NCBI RefSeq assembly: GCF_000258495.1
Contig: NZ_AJLG01000003.1
Span: 1-64,000 of the forward strand
Source: Pedobacter agri PB92
Lineage (GTDB): Bacteria; Bacteroidota; Bacteroidia; Sphingobacteriales; Sphingobacteriaceae
Reading direction: 5' to 3'
Length of the DNA: 64,000 nucleotides
Shown here one piece after another: positions 26,827-36,081 of the stretch (the stretch's first letter is position 1; each line of letters starts with the position of its first letter). Made by a program: the position numbers and the translations under genes. Below the pieces are notes generated by a model that saw nothing but the letters and a program-made list of their open reading frames with translations, made no database searches and was not told the DNA's origin.

Positions 26827-27139
26827 TTATTATCATATTTACACTGAAGCCCTGATTGCATAAATCGGGGCTTTTTTGTTTTTGAAAATCCTGAATATAA
26901 TATGGAGCCCCACCATTCTTCTGAGTTTCAATTTATGTAGCAAAATCAATGTAAATGATGCCTTGGGGTTTTCGCTATTGCAAGGGAGTATTTCACGACC
27001 GCTTAGCAATCATTTCTTCGGATGAGATTGACTCAATCGATAATAGATTGATTCGCAACGACGAAAATAAAAACTGCGATTTAAGTTTAAGTTAAGATTT
27101 TCTAGCTGTAGAAACCTATTGATAATCTCTTTGTCAGTA
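26827..27139. other. 313-bp intergenic region with degraded palindromic repeat
   Basis: After the cold-shock terminator I see no gene. Positions 26995-27063 contain AGATTGATTCGCAACGACG and a loose counterpart on the left side, resembling the right arm of the palindrome at 9285-9351 with an internal deletion and substitutions. The rest is AT-rich with no clear signal. Confidence 0.35.
26847..26880 (+). terminator. terminator of the cold-shock gene
   Basis: AGCCCTGATT and AATCGGGGCT form a 10-bp stem with one G-U pair around a 5-nt loop, followed by TTTTTT, about 20 bp after the stop. Confidence 0.8.
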
Positions 27140-27619
27140 TTAGTGCACCGTTTTTTTCCTCAACAAATAATCTAAAAAAACTAATCCTAATACTAAATCA
27201 GCAAATAAGAAACTGTAAAGCATGGTTGGCGTAATGTATTTGTTCAAGTTAAAATTGGCATTTATTTTAAAATCAAGATCAGAAAATTTGATATCAGCAT
27301 TGAAAAGTGCATAACCAAAAAGCGCTACTAAAGACATGATAAAAAAGCCACCAATCCCATAAATAATATTGGTGTTAACTTTCGTTTTCATGGCAACTGG
27401 AGCAGGCTCCAATGCTACACTTTCCATCACATTTCTGGTAAAAGACATTGAAGGTTCATCCAATGCTATCTTGCCAAAAGCTAAATTTAAACTTAAGAAT
27501 TCTTCATACTGAAGTTTAACTTCGGCATCTGAATGAATCTTCTCTTCGATCAATTTTGCTTCGGAAACACTTAAATTTCCATCAATGTAATCCCAAAGCT
27601 GTTGTTCTATTGTGTTCAT
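27140..27619 (-). CDS. putative membrane-bound anti-sigma factor
   Basis: A 159-residue protein whose first half (EQQLWDYIDGNLSVSEAKLIEEKI; HSDAEVKLQYEEFLSL) matches the short cytoplasmic helical region common in Bacteroidota anti-sigma factors, without the Cys/His zinc site of ZAS proteins. Two transmembrane helices follow (about 87-106 and 131-151), so the C-terminus would return to the cytoplasm. It overlaps the ECF sigma gene by 4 bp (ATGA), a strong sign of stoichiometric translation. The function as anti-sigma is inferred from this coupling and the N-terminal pattern. What it senses is unknown, since the periplasmic loop is only about 24 residues. Confidence 0.78.
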   Translation of the reverse strand: MNTIEQQLWDYIDGNLSVSEAKLIEEKIHSDAEVKLQYEEFLSLNLAFGKIALDEPSMSFTRNVMESVALEPAPVAMKTKVNTNIIYGIGGFFIMSLVALFGYALFNADIKFSDLDFKINANFNLNKYITPTMLYSFLFADLVLGLVFLDYLLRKKTVH

Positions 27620-28197
27620 AGTAACTCCTTTACTTCATCTTGTAACAAATATTGTAATTTTTCTTTAAGCCTGTGCCTTGCCCGGTGTAATTTCACTTTG
27701 ATGGTGTTTGGCTCCACGTTGAGCATTTCACCTATTTCTTCCAAACTTTGCTCACCCTGATAAAATAGCGTGATGATGGTGGCATCGTCAGGCATGAGCA
27801 TTTGAATAGCCTGATTTAAATATTTGTGGCTGTCTTGCCTTTCGTAACCATTCGCATTAAAGCTTGAAGTATGATTTTCAAGTTGTAAAAATATTTCTTC
27901 ATCATTAATGGATGATGTTTCTAATCGTTTCCTACGTAGAAAAGTCATCGAAGTAGTATAAGTAATGGTATACAGCCAGGTGCTAAATTTTGCAGTCTGT
28001 TTAAAAGTTCCTAAAGCTTTGTAGACCTTAATGAAGCAATCCTGAGCAATTTCTTCGGCATCTTCTCTATTTTTAGCGAACCTTAAAGCAAGCGTAAAAA
28101 CAAATCGCTGGTGGCGTTTAACCAACAAAGCATATTGAGCGGAATCTCCGTTCAATACATTTTGAATCAGCATTAAATCTGTAAATTTTTGCTCCAT
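27616..28197 (-). CDS. RNA polymerase ECF sigma factor
   Basis: A 193-residue group 4 sigma factor. Region 2 is visible in FTLALRFAKNREDAEEIAQDCFIKVYKAL and KFSTWLYTITYTTSMTFLRRKR, and region 4 in QSLEEIGEMLNVEPNTIKVKLHRARHRLKEKL. It closely resembles the SigW/RpoE-like Bacteroidota group that is paired with small two-TM anti-sigma proteins, and the downstream overlapping gene fits. The regulon is unknown. A promoter-like TAACTTTG lies on the minus strand at 28289-28282, about 85 bp before the start. Confidence 0.93.
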   Translation of the reverse strand: MEQKFTDLMLIQNVLNGDSAQYALLVKRHQRFVFTLALRFAKNREDAEEIAQDCFIKVYKALGTFKQTAKFSTWLYTITYTTSMTFLRRKRLETSSINDEEIFLQLENHTSSFNANGYERQDSHKYLNQAIQMLMPDDATIITLFYQGEQSLEEIGEMLNVEPNTIKVKLHRARHRLKEKLQYLLQDEVKELL

Positions 28198-28281
28198 GCT
28201 TACCTCTAAGACTACATTAGCGATCGGCAGGTTACAGGGTTGCTTTAAAAAAGTTGAAGGTTACTGGTATGGATGCTTGTT

Positions 28282-28289
28282 CAAAGTTA
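28282..28289 (-). promoter_or_regulatory. candidate -7 element of the sigma/anti-sigma operon
   Basis: TAACTTTG fits TAnnTTTG fully. The surrounding 28240-28400 region is low complexity, with repeated AAAGTATAA and GTTACGGGT-like words, so a chance match is possible. Confidence 0.25.
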
Positions 28290-28417
28290 CATGTTATAAG
28301 TTACGGGTTACGGGTTTGGATGCTTACGTAAAGTTTAAAGTATAAAGTATAAAGTTGCTGGCTGGTGTCAGAACAGTATTAATTGCCCTAGCCATGTAAC
28401 CCGCAACTTTTACCCCA

Positions 28418-28738
28418 CTAATGCGAGGCGAAAAACTTCAAACCAGCAATTGATCCAATTAAAGTGCAGATGAAAAATATTCGCCAAAAGGTAGCAGGCT
28501 CATTAAAATATGCAATACCAATAATTACCGTCCCCACAGCGCCAATGCCCGTCCATACGGCGTAAGCGGTACCCATTGGCAAGGTTTGGGTAGCTTTATT
28601 CAGCAGTAAAAAGCTCAAAATAATACATATAAAAAAGGCCGTACTCCATTTGATATTGGAGAAATTGTTTGATAGTTTGAGGCAAGTGGTAAAGCCAACT
28701 TCAAAAAGCCCGGCGATGATCAGAATAATCCAGTTCAT
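28418..28738 (-). CDS. SMR family transporter, SugE/Gdx-like
   Basis: A 106-residue four-helix small multidrug resistance protein that works as a dual-topology dimer and exchanges cations for protons. Glu13 in GLFEVGF is the essential central acidic residue. The segment MGTAYAVWTGIGAVGTVI is the SugE/Gdx signature, which places it nearer the guanidinium exporters than the EmrE drug exporters. No guanidine riboswitch could fit in the 69-bp gap upstream, so the substrate stays open. It follows the Crp/Fnr regulator gene on the same strand and may be under its control. Confidence 0.88.
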   Translation of the reverse strand: MNWIILIIAGLFEVGFTTCLKLSNNFSNIKWSTAFFICIILSFLLLNKATQTLPMGTAYAVWTGIGAVGTVIIGIAYFNEPATFWRIFFICTLIGSIAGLKFFASH

Positions 28739-28807
28739 AGTGTAAATGTTTGCACAAAGGTATTACCATTGATTTGTGCTACATTTTACAAATGTTAAAA
28801 AATGAAC

Positions 28808-29374
28808 TTATTTATCACTTGCCCTGATTCTGCTTAAAGTAACTTGCGTAACACCTAAGTAGGAAGCAATATGTTTCAGCGCAACTCTTTTAATTAATTC
28901 AGGTTGCTGGTTCACAAATTCCCGATATCGCTGCGTTGCATCCTTGAACGATCGGTCAATTAGCCGCCTTTCTGTAGCTATTAGCTCCCGCTCGGCAATT
29001 TTTCTGCCCCAGTTTGCCAGTGCTAAATGCTGGTCGTATAACTTAAATAGGTCAAGCAGTTTAATCCTGAACAATGATGAATCTTCTAAAAGCTCAAGGT
29101 TTTCATATCCAGGTTTATTATTGATATAACTGTTATAAGATAGTAAAACATCACCTGCCTGTCCAAACCAAAAAGTAATTTGTTGATTTTCTCCATCGGA
29201 ATAGGCCCTTGCAATCCCGCTTTCTAAAATATAAAAATAGGGCTCAACTTTATCGGCGTGTATCAAAACAGTACCTTTTCTATGGTTAACCAACCTGCAA
29301 TGCCTAGCCAATAAGTTTAACGAGTCATTGTTTAGCGAACTGAATATTTCGATATTTCTTAATTTCTCCTGCAA
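28808..29374 (-). CDS. Crp/Fnr family transcriptional regulator
   Basis: A 188-residue regulator with an N-terminal cyclic-nucleotide-binding fold (RKGTVLIHADKVEPYFYILESGIARAY; FWFGQAGDVLLSYNSYI) and a C-terminal winged helix-turn-helix (VALKHIASYLGVTQVTLSRIRA). There is no N-terminal Cys cluster, so it is not an Fnr-type iron-sulfur sensor, and the cAMP-binding Arg-Ser pair is not evident. Such short Crp-like proteins are very common in Bacteroidota with unknown effectors. It is the upstream neighbour of the SMR exporter (69 bp), suggesting local regulation of it. Confidence 0.9.
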   Translation of the reverse strand: MQEKLRNIEIFSSLNNDSLNLLARHCRLVNHRKGTVLIHADKVEPYFYILESGIARAYSDGENQQITFWFGQAGDVLLSYNSYINNKPGYENLELLEDSSLFRIKLLDLFKLYDQHLALANWGRKIAERELIATERRLIDRSFKDATQRYREFVNQQPELIKRVALKHIASYLGVTQVTLSRIRASDK

Positions 29375-29508
29375 AGCTGATGTTTATGGAATAAAGCTAT
29401 AAATTTTTTTAGCAAGCCTGTAACCTGATTAAAAACCTTGTAGTCATAATACACAGAACACGGTTCAATACACAGAAAACAAAATTCACATTTTAAAATA
29501 TTAACATC

Positions 29509-29874
29509 ATGCAAGATATATTAGTTCCAATCTCACTTTTTTTAGGCGCATTCGCAATGGTATTTGGAATCCGCTATTTATCGAATAAAGAAAAAATGGC
29601 CATGATCGAGAGAGGAATCGATCCGGGATTAAGCAAATCTACACCCAAACCATTTCTGAGTTTAAAATTCGGATTACTTTTAGTTGGTTTTGGTTTGGGC
29701 TTGTTGGTTGCGCTATTTACGGTAAGGGGGTTATTTGGCAGCGACATGAACCATACAGAAAAAAGCCAATCTGTAGCCATTTATTTCGGATGCATCGGCA
29801 TCTTCGGAGGCTTAGGTTTAATTGTTTCCTATGTAATCGAAAAGAAGTGGCTAGATCGTGAAACCCTAAAATAG
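29509..29874 (+). CDS. small membrane protein, DUF6249-like
   Basis: A 121-residue protein with three predicted membrane helices (about 5-24, 53-73 and 90-111). The cytoplasmic loop after helix 1 has the recurring Bacteroidota motif KEKMAMIERGIDPGL, and the protein ends in VIEKKWLDRETLK. I recognise the pattern (a small helix, then MIERG and two helices) from proteins labelled DUF6249, which are often encoded next to ECF sigma genes; here none is adjacent. No function is known. It is divergent from the Crp/Fnr gene, with 134 bp between starts, and convergent with the thioesterase gene. Confidence 0.78.
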   Translation: MQDILVPISLFLGAFAMVFGIRYLSNKEKMAMIERGIDPGLSKSTPKPFLSLKFGLLLVGFGLGLLVALFTVRGLFGSDMNHTEKSQSVAIYFGCIGIFGGLGLIVSYVIEKKWLDRETLK

Positions 29875-29881
29875 TGTGGTT

Positions 29882-29916
29882 ATTGCTCATGCTCGTTGGA
29901 AATGAGCGTGAGCAAT
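29882..29916. terminator. strong hairpin between convergent genes
   Basis: ATTGCTCATGCTC and GAGCGTGAGCAAT form a 13-bp stem with one G-U pair. T-runs are not directly adjacent (a TTTTT lies about 9 nt after on the plus strand), so it may be a bidirectional terminator or a plain structural element. A smaller hairpin (CTCAT-CCTCA-ATGAG) follows near 29958-29974. Confidence 0.5.
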
Positions 29917-29992
29917 ACTGATCGTTTTTACAATTTAATCGTAATGCTACTATTGCACTCATCCTCAATGAGCGCATGAGAAAGGATATTTT

Positions 29993-30418
29993 TTATGATG
30001 TCGGTTTATTAATTACCGCTACCGTTAACCTGCTGATGCAACTCATCTTGCCGCGATCATTATAAATTTTGATATCCCAGATATGCGTTTTGGCACCAAT
30101 ATGAATTGGTGTACAAACACCTTTAACCAAGCCGCTTTTCACAGGTCGCAAATGGTTGGCATTTACTTCCAATCCAACGGCAACATATTTTTCCGGATCA
30201 ATAAGCATATAAGATGCAATGCTGCCTAAAGTTTCGGCTAAAACCACAGAAGCGCCGCCATGCAAAATACCTGCAGGCTGATGTGTACGTTCATCAACGG
30301 GCATGGTGCCGGTTATAAAATTGTCGCCAATTTCGGTAAACTGAATATCCAGCAAAGCACCGATATGGTTTTTAGGCCGTCCATTCAAATCTTCAATGGT
30401 AAAATCTTTAAACCACAT
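29993..30418 (-). CDS. hotdog-fold thioesterase, PaaI/MenI (YdiI)-like
   Basis: A 141-residue hotdog thioesterase. The active-site region QPAGILHGGASVVLAETLGS carries the HGG motif and the Glu that activates water in the YdiI/MenI group. VGLEVNANHLRPVKSGLVKGVC is the central strand region. MenI hydrolyses 1,4-dihydroxy-2-naphthoyl-CoA in menaquinone synthesis, but no men genes are near, so a broader acyl-CoA role is equally possible. It overlaps the DinB gene by 11 bp and is last in a three-gene operon with the histidine kinase. Confidence 0.87.
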   Translation of the reverse strand: MWFKDFTIEDLNGRPKNHIGALLDIQFTEIGDNFITGTMPVDERTHQPAGILHGGASVVLAETLGSIASYMLIDPEKYVAVGLEVNANHLRPVKSGLVKGVCTPIHIGAKTHIWDIKIYNDRGKMSCISRLTVAVINKPTS

Positions 30419-30917
30419 GATAACGTTCTTTTAATACACCAACGTGATGAATAATGTGCCCTGCAGCAATAAATAAGATAGACTTTACATTGATCTCCCG
30501 TTCTGAAGCGACACCTTTTCTTGCTAATTCTGCTTCATTCAAACTTTTAAAAAAGTAAAGATTGGCTTTTCGCAACGCCGAAAACTCCTCAATCATATCT
30601 TCATAATTTCGCTCACTGAAACGAGCATTTAATACATACTCATCTTCATCAAAACCCGGCAAATGCTGCGCTTCATTTCTGGCAAATGCAGTCATCCGGT
30701 AAACAAAAATTCGTTCACAATCTATAATGTGCCCCAGCATTTCTTTCAGCGTCCATTTGCCTTCTGCGTAAGCAAAGTTTTCTTTGTCTTTGTTCAATTC
30801 GAAAAGCGCCGGAATGCTGAAAACCTGTTCTTCCAAAATTTCTATAATGTCGCCATTAACTTTGCTGATGTAGGTTTCGCCCCAAGCCGGATACTCGTTA
30901 GGTTGTGGTCGGTTCAT
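30408..30917 (-). CDS. DinB family protein
   Basis: A 169-residue four-helix bundle of the DinB/YfiT superfamily. Three histidines likely bind a metal: one in EMLGHIIDCERIF and two in IAAGHIIHHVGVL, spaced as in other DinB-like proteins. Family members act as thiol-dependent transferases, but most remain uncharacterised, and no substrate can be assigned. It overlaps the histidine kinase gene by 20 bp and the thioesterase gene by 11 bp, so the three are clearly translated from one message. Confidence 0.87.
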   Translation of the reverse strand: MNRPQPNEYPAWGETYISKVNGDIIEILEEQVFSIPALFELNKDKENFAYAEGKWTLKEMLGHIIDCERIFVYRMTAFARNEAQHLPGFDEDEYVLNARFSERNYEDMIEEFSALRKANLYFFKSLNEAELARKGVASEREINVKSILFIAAGHIIHHVGVLKERYHVV

Positions 30918-32103
30918 ATCTTAAACTGCTTTTTAAAATGATTCGGAAGGTTGTTCCTTTGCCAAGTTCTGATTCTTTTACGAAAATTTCACCGCTGTGA
31001 TAGTTTTCTACAATTCGTTTGGTTAAAGATAAACCCAAACCCCAGCCACGTTTTCGCGTCGTATAGCCTGGCTGAAATACCGCATCAAATTTTGATCTTG
31101 GAATTCCTTTTCCACTATCGGTTACATCAATAAATACCTGTTCTTTTGCCAAATTTTCAATGATATTTACCGAAATAGACCCTTCATTTTCGATGGCATT
31201 GGCTGCGTTTTTTAACAGGTTTTCAATTACCCAATCAAATAAAGGTACGTTTAGTAACGCCCGAACCTGCTCATCACCTGTAATGCTGAACTTCACTTTA
31301 TCTGAGGTACGCACCTTGAAATACCTGATAAAATCGCTGATTACAATATAAACCGTATGATCTTCCAGGATAGGTTTGGAGCCAATTTTAGAGAAACGAT
31401 CAGTAATAATTTCCAAACGTTTTATATCGTTTTCCATTTCGGCGATTAATGGATCGTCTTCTGCATCAAATTTCGATTTCATCAGCTCTGTCCAGGCCAT
31501 GAGCGAAGATATTGGAGTGCCGAGTTGATGTGCGGTTTCTTTCGCTAAGCCCACCCAAACATGATCTTGTTCATCCCTCCGGGCCGAACTGAAAGCGGTA
31601 TAAGCGGTTAAAAGGAAAAGAAAAATTACGCCCATTTGAATGTATGGGAAATATCTAAGCTGGGTAAGGATAAACGAATCTTTATAATAGGCAAGCTTTT
31701 CTTGTCCCATAATATTCATAACCAAAGGTCGGTGTTGCTTTCGCATGGTAGATAATTCTCTGACAAAATACAAGCTGTCGTAAACGAGCTTATCATTATC
31801 TGGATACCATGTTTTTGTGCTGTCAAGGCCGCTTGATGATAGAATTGTGCCATCATTATTAACAACAATAACAGGCATTTTTGTATTCTCACGAACATCT
31901 TCCACTACACTGGTAAAGTTATCGTTATCATACAAAAGCATTGATCTTTCTGTAATCTTAACCCAAAGTTGAAACTGAGCAGCCTCTTCTCGCTCCATTT
32001 TTTTTACGAAAGAATCCGTGTAAAAAACTGATGCTATGCCGATTAGGATCGCAAATATGAGTAGGAAAAACTTCCAGCGGCGCTTCTTTTGATAAGGGTT
32101 CAT
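30898..32103 (-). CDS. membrane sensor histidine kinase
   Basis: A 401-residue kinase with two membrane helices (about 12-31 and 154-174), a periplasmic sensor of about 120 residues between them, no HAMP, then the transmitter. The phospho-acceptor region reads GLAKETAHQLGTPISSL, a variant H-box with HQLGTP in place of HELRTP; the ATPase part has WVIENLLKNAANAI (N-box), DVTDSGKGIPRSKFDAVF (G1) and GWGLGLSLTKRIV (G2). No response regulator gene is adjacent, so the partner is unknown. An orphan two-TM kinase with this build could be a PorY-type partner for PorX, but nothing here proves it. Confidence 0.9.
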   Translation of the reverse strand: MNPYQKKRRWKFFLLIFAILIGIASVFYTDSFVKKMEREEAAQFQLWVKITERSMLLYDNDNFTSVVEDVRENTKMPVIVVNNDGTILSSSGLDSTKTWYPDNDKLVYDSLYFVRELSTMRKQHRPLVMNIMGQEKLAYYKDSFILTQLRYFPYIQMGVIFLFLLTAYTAFSSARRDEQDHVWVGLAKETAHQLGTPISSLMAWTELMKSKFDAEDDPLIAEMENDIKRLEIITDRFSKIGSKPILEDHTVYIVISDFIRYFKVRTSDKVKFSITGDEQVRALLNVPLFDWVIENLLKNAANAIENEGSISVNIIENLAKEQVFIDVTDSGKGIPRSKFDAVFQPGYTTRKRGWGLGLSLTKRIVENYHSGEIFVKESELGKGTTFRIILKSSLRYEPTTT

Positions 32104-32239
32104 GCTTTAGGTAGGCAAATTACAATAACAAAACGATAAAAAAAGAAAACCATTATGATTTTTAATAATCCATAAATAAGTCATTTCAACCATAATTGCT
32201 TCATAACAGATGAGAACAGTATAAAATAAATGAAAAACA

Positions 32240-32247
32240 TATCTTTG
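32240..32247 (+). promoter_or_regulatory. candidate -7 element of gltX
   Basis: TATCTTTG is a full match to TAnnTTTG, 79 nt before the gltX ATG. A matching TTTG at -33 is not evident. Confidence 0.35.
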
Positions 32248-32266
32248 TGCTGAGCATAGTGCATAG

Positions 32267-33834
<1,568 letters not shown>

Positions 33835-33854
33835 TCAGAAAAGCAAATAGAATC

Positions 33855-33883
33855 AAGCCAGGGAGAAATTTCTGGCTTTTTTA
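33855..33883 (+). terminator. terminator of gltX
   Basis: AAGCCAG and CTGGCTT form a 7-bp stem around a 10-nt loop, followed by a T-rich tail, 20 bp after the gltX stop. Confidence 0.75.
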
Positions 33884-33984
33884 TTGCTTCAAAACCTAAA
33901 AGAATAAATCGGGAAATAATTTCTAATTTAGTCTAACAATTGTCCCAACATTTAGGTTATCCATTAAATTAAAAAATTAAAATT

Positions 33985-34827
33985 ATGCAGTGGTTTGGTA
34001 AAGGCAGTAACAATGTAGAAGATGGCAGAAGCGGGGGCGGAGGTAAAACCATTTTAGGTGGTGGAATCGGGATTATAGTTGTGGTATTGGGTTTAATTTT
34101 CGGGAAAGATTTAACCGGTGTAGTGGGACAGCTTCCTACTTCGCAGGGAACAGAAGAAGTCAAGCAAGGTGTGCCCGCAAACGATCCGCAAGCGGTTTTC
34201 GTTTCTGGTGTTTTGGAGTCAACGGAGCAAGTTTGGGACAAAGAATTTCAGGCCATGGGCAAACAATATGAACATCCAAAATTAAGACTCTTTAGAGATG
34301 GCGTTCAAACAGCTTGTGGCAATGCAAGTTCAAACGTTGGCCCTTTTTATTGCCCGGGCGATCATAAAGTTTACATCGATTTATCATTTTATGATGATTT
34401 AAAAAACCGTTTTGGTGCTGCCGGCGACTTTGCCCAGGCTTATGTAATTGCCCACGAAGTTGGTCACCATGTTCAGAACATATTAGGAATTTCAGAAAAA
34501 TTAGATCAGGCCCGTGGGCAGGTAAGCGAAAAGGAATACAATCGCTTATCGGTTAAGTTAGAGTTGCAAGCCGACTTCTTTGCCGGCTTATGGGCACATC
34601 ACGCACAAAACTTAAAAGATTTTAAGCTGGAAGAGGGCGATATTGAAGAAGCCTTAACTGCAGCTAATGCCATTGGTGATGATAAACTGCAAAAGCAGGC
34701 AACAGGCGATGTGCAGCCAGATTCTTTTACGCATGGAACTTCTCAGCAACGCATGTACTGGTTTAAAAAAGGATTTGATACCGGAGATATTAAACAGGGT
34801 GATACGTTTAACTCGAATAATTTGTAA
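33985..34827 (+). CDS. neutral zinc metallopeptidase, YpfJ/KPN_02809 family
   Basis: A 280-residue membrane-anchored metallopeptidase. A short N-terminus rich in Gly is followed by one membrane helix (about 23-43) and the YpfJ domain. The zinc site is AHEVGHHVQ (HExxH) plus the downstream Glu in LELQADFFAGLW. The block CGNASSNVGPFYCPGDHKVYID is strongly conserved in the family, including the Cys pair. Some relatives are annotated as metalloproteases with no known substrate. It stands between the gltX terminator and the signalling cluster. Confidence 0.9.
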   Translation: MQWFGKGSNNVEDGRSGGGGKTILGGGIGIIVVVLGLIFGKDLTGVVGQLPTSQGTEEVKQGVPANDPQAVFVSGVLESTEQVWDKEFQAMGKQYEHPKLRLFRDGVQTACGNASSNVGPFYCPGDHKVYIDLSFYDDLKNRFGAAGDFAQAYVIAHEVGHHVQNILGISEKLDQARGQVSEKEYNRLSVKLELQADFFAGLWAHHAQNLKDFKLEEGDIEEALTAANAIGDDKLQKQATGDVQPDSFTHGTSQQRMYWFKKGFDTGDIKQGDTFNSNNL

Positions 34828-34929
34828 ACATTAAAACATTTTCAAAACATAATTGTTGGTACCTAGTTAATGAGAATTTTATCTCCAAACCAAACATAAT
34901 TATCCAAGCGCCCTAGTTGTATAATAAAA

Positions 34930-36063
34930 ATGATCCTGATAGTTGATGACCGACCCGAAAACCTTATTTCATTACAGAAAGTTTTACAAGCACATAATTT
35001 TGAGGTTGAAACAGCATCATCTGGAGAGGAAGCACTAAAAAAAGTTTTAAAAAATAACTATGTGCTGATCATTTTAGATGTGCAGATGCCTGATATGGAT
35101 GGTTTTGAAGTAGCCGAAGCCATCTCCGGTTTCAGTAAAGCTAAAGATACTGCCATTATTTTCTTATCTGCTGTAAATACCGAGCTGAAATTTATCACGA
35201 AAGGATATTTGAGTGGGGGCTTAGATTATATTACTAAACCGGTTGACATTAATGTCCTGCTTCTAAAAATCAAAACTTTTTACCGCATATACGAGCAAAG
35301 CAGAAAACTGAATGAGGTTCAGGAAAAGCTGCTGGAGGAAATTGAATTTAGAAAACAGGCTGAGCACAAAAAAGATGAGTTCATCAGTATTGCCAGTCAT
35401 GAGCTTAAAACACCTTTAACAAGTGTAAAGGGTTATATACAATTGCTACAACGCAGTTTGAGCAGGGATAATAAGGAAATGGCTCAAAACCATCTGGAAA
35501 AGGCCAGTGTTCAGCTCGAAAAGTTAAATGAATTAATTGTTGATCTGCTGGATATTTCAAAGATCGAAAGTGGAAAAATGAAATTCAATATGCAGCATTT
35601 TTGCGCCGATAGTATGGTTAACAATGCGATTGAAATGCTGCAACAATCAAATCCCGATTTTAGAATTAATAAAATAGGTACCACCAATGAGCATATTTTT
35701 GGTGATGAAATGCGATTGGAACAGGTAGTGATCAACTTCATTACCAATGCTATAAAATATGCTCCTGGCACCAACCAGGTTAATGTAACCATCAATATCC
35801 GTGATGGAAAACTCTATCTCGCCGTAAAAGATTTTGGTATAGGCATTTCTGTTGAGCAGCAAGATAAAATATTCGACAAATTTTATCGGGTGGAAGAAAA
35901 CAGCCATCGCTTTAATGGTTTAGGTATTGGCCTTTACATCTGTGCAGAAATTATCAAACGTCATGGCGGTACAATTGGTGTAAATAGCGTTCCTGATGAA
36001 GGCTCAGAATTTTATTTCATTGTTCCCACCACCGAAGAAGAAATCCTGCAAAATCAACTCTAG
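34930..36063 (+). CDS. response regulator receiver - histidine kinase fusion
   Basis: A 377-residue cytoplasmic protein: receiver (residues 1-118; acidic pocket VDD, phospho-acceptor Asp50 in LDVQMPDMDG, Lys in YITKPVD), a coiled linker (120-145), a HisKA domain with H-box FISIASHELKTPLT and an HATPase domain (VINFITNAIKYA; VKDFGIGISVEQQDKIF; GLGIGLYICAEIIK). The order receiver-then-kinase means its own kinase output is set by phosphorylation from elsewhere, probably the large hybrid kinase encoded 18 bp downstream. First gene of a six-gene signalling cluster. Confidence 0.93.
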   Translation: MILIVDDRPENLISLQKVLQAHNFEVETASSGEEALKKVLKNNYVLIILDVQMPDMDGFEVAEAISGFSKAKDTAIIFLSAVNTELKFITKGYLSGGLDYITKPVDINVLLLKIKTFYRIYEQSRKLNEVQEKLLEEIEFRKQAEHKKDEFISIASHELKTPLTSVKGYIQLLQRSLSRDNKEMAQNHLEKASVQLEKLNELIVDLLDISKIESGKMKFNMQHFCADSMVNNAIEMLQQSNPDFRINKIGTTNEHIFGDEMRLEQVVINFITNAIKYAPGTNQVNVTINIRDGKLYLAVKDFGIGISVEQQDKIFDKFYRVEENSHRFNGLGIGLYICAEIIKRHGGTIGVNSVPDEGSEFYFIVPTTEEEILQNQL

Positions 36064-36081
36064 TCATCTTCAAAATATAGA

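Noticed and set aside
28739-28807. Guanidine riboswitch before the SMR gene
   Set aside because: The gap to the Crp/Fnr gene is only 69 bp and I see no guanidine riboswitch core motif.
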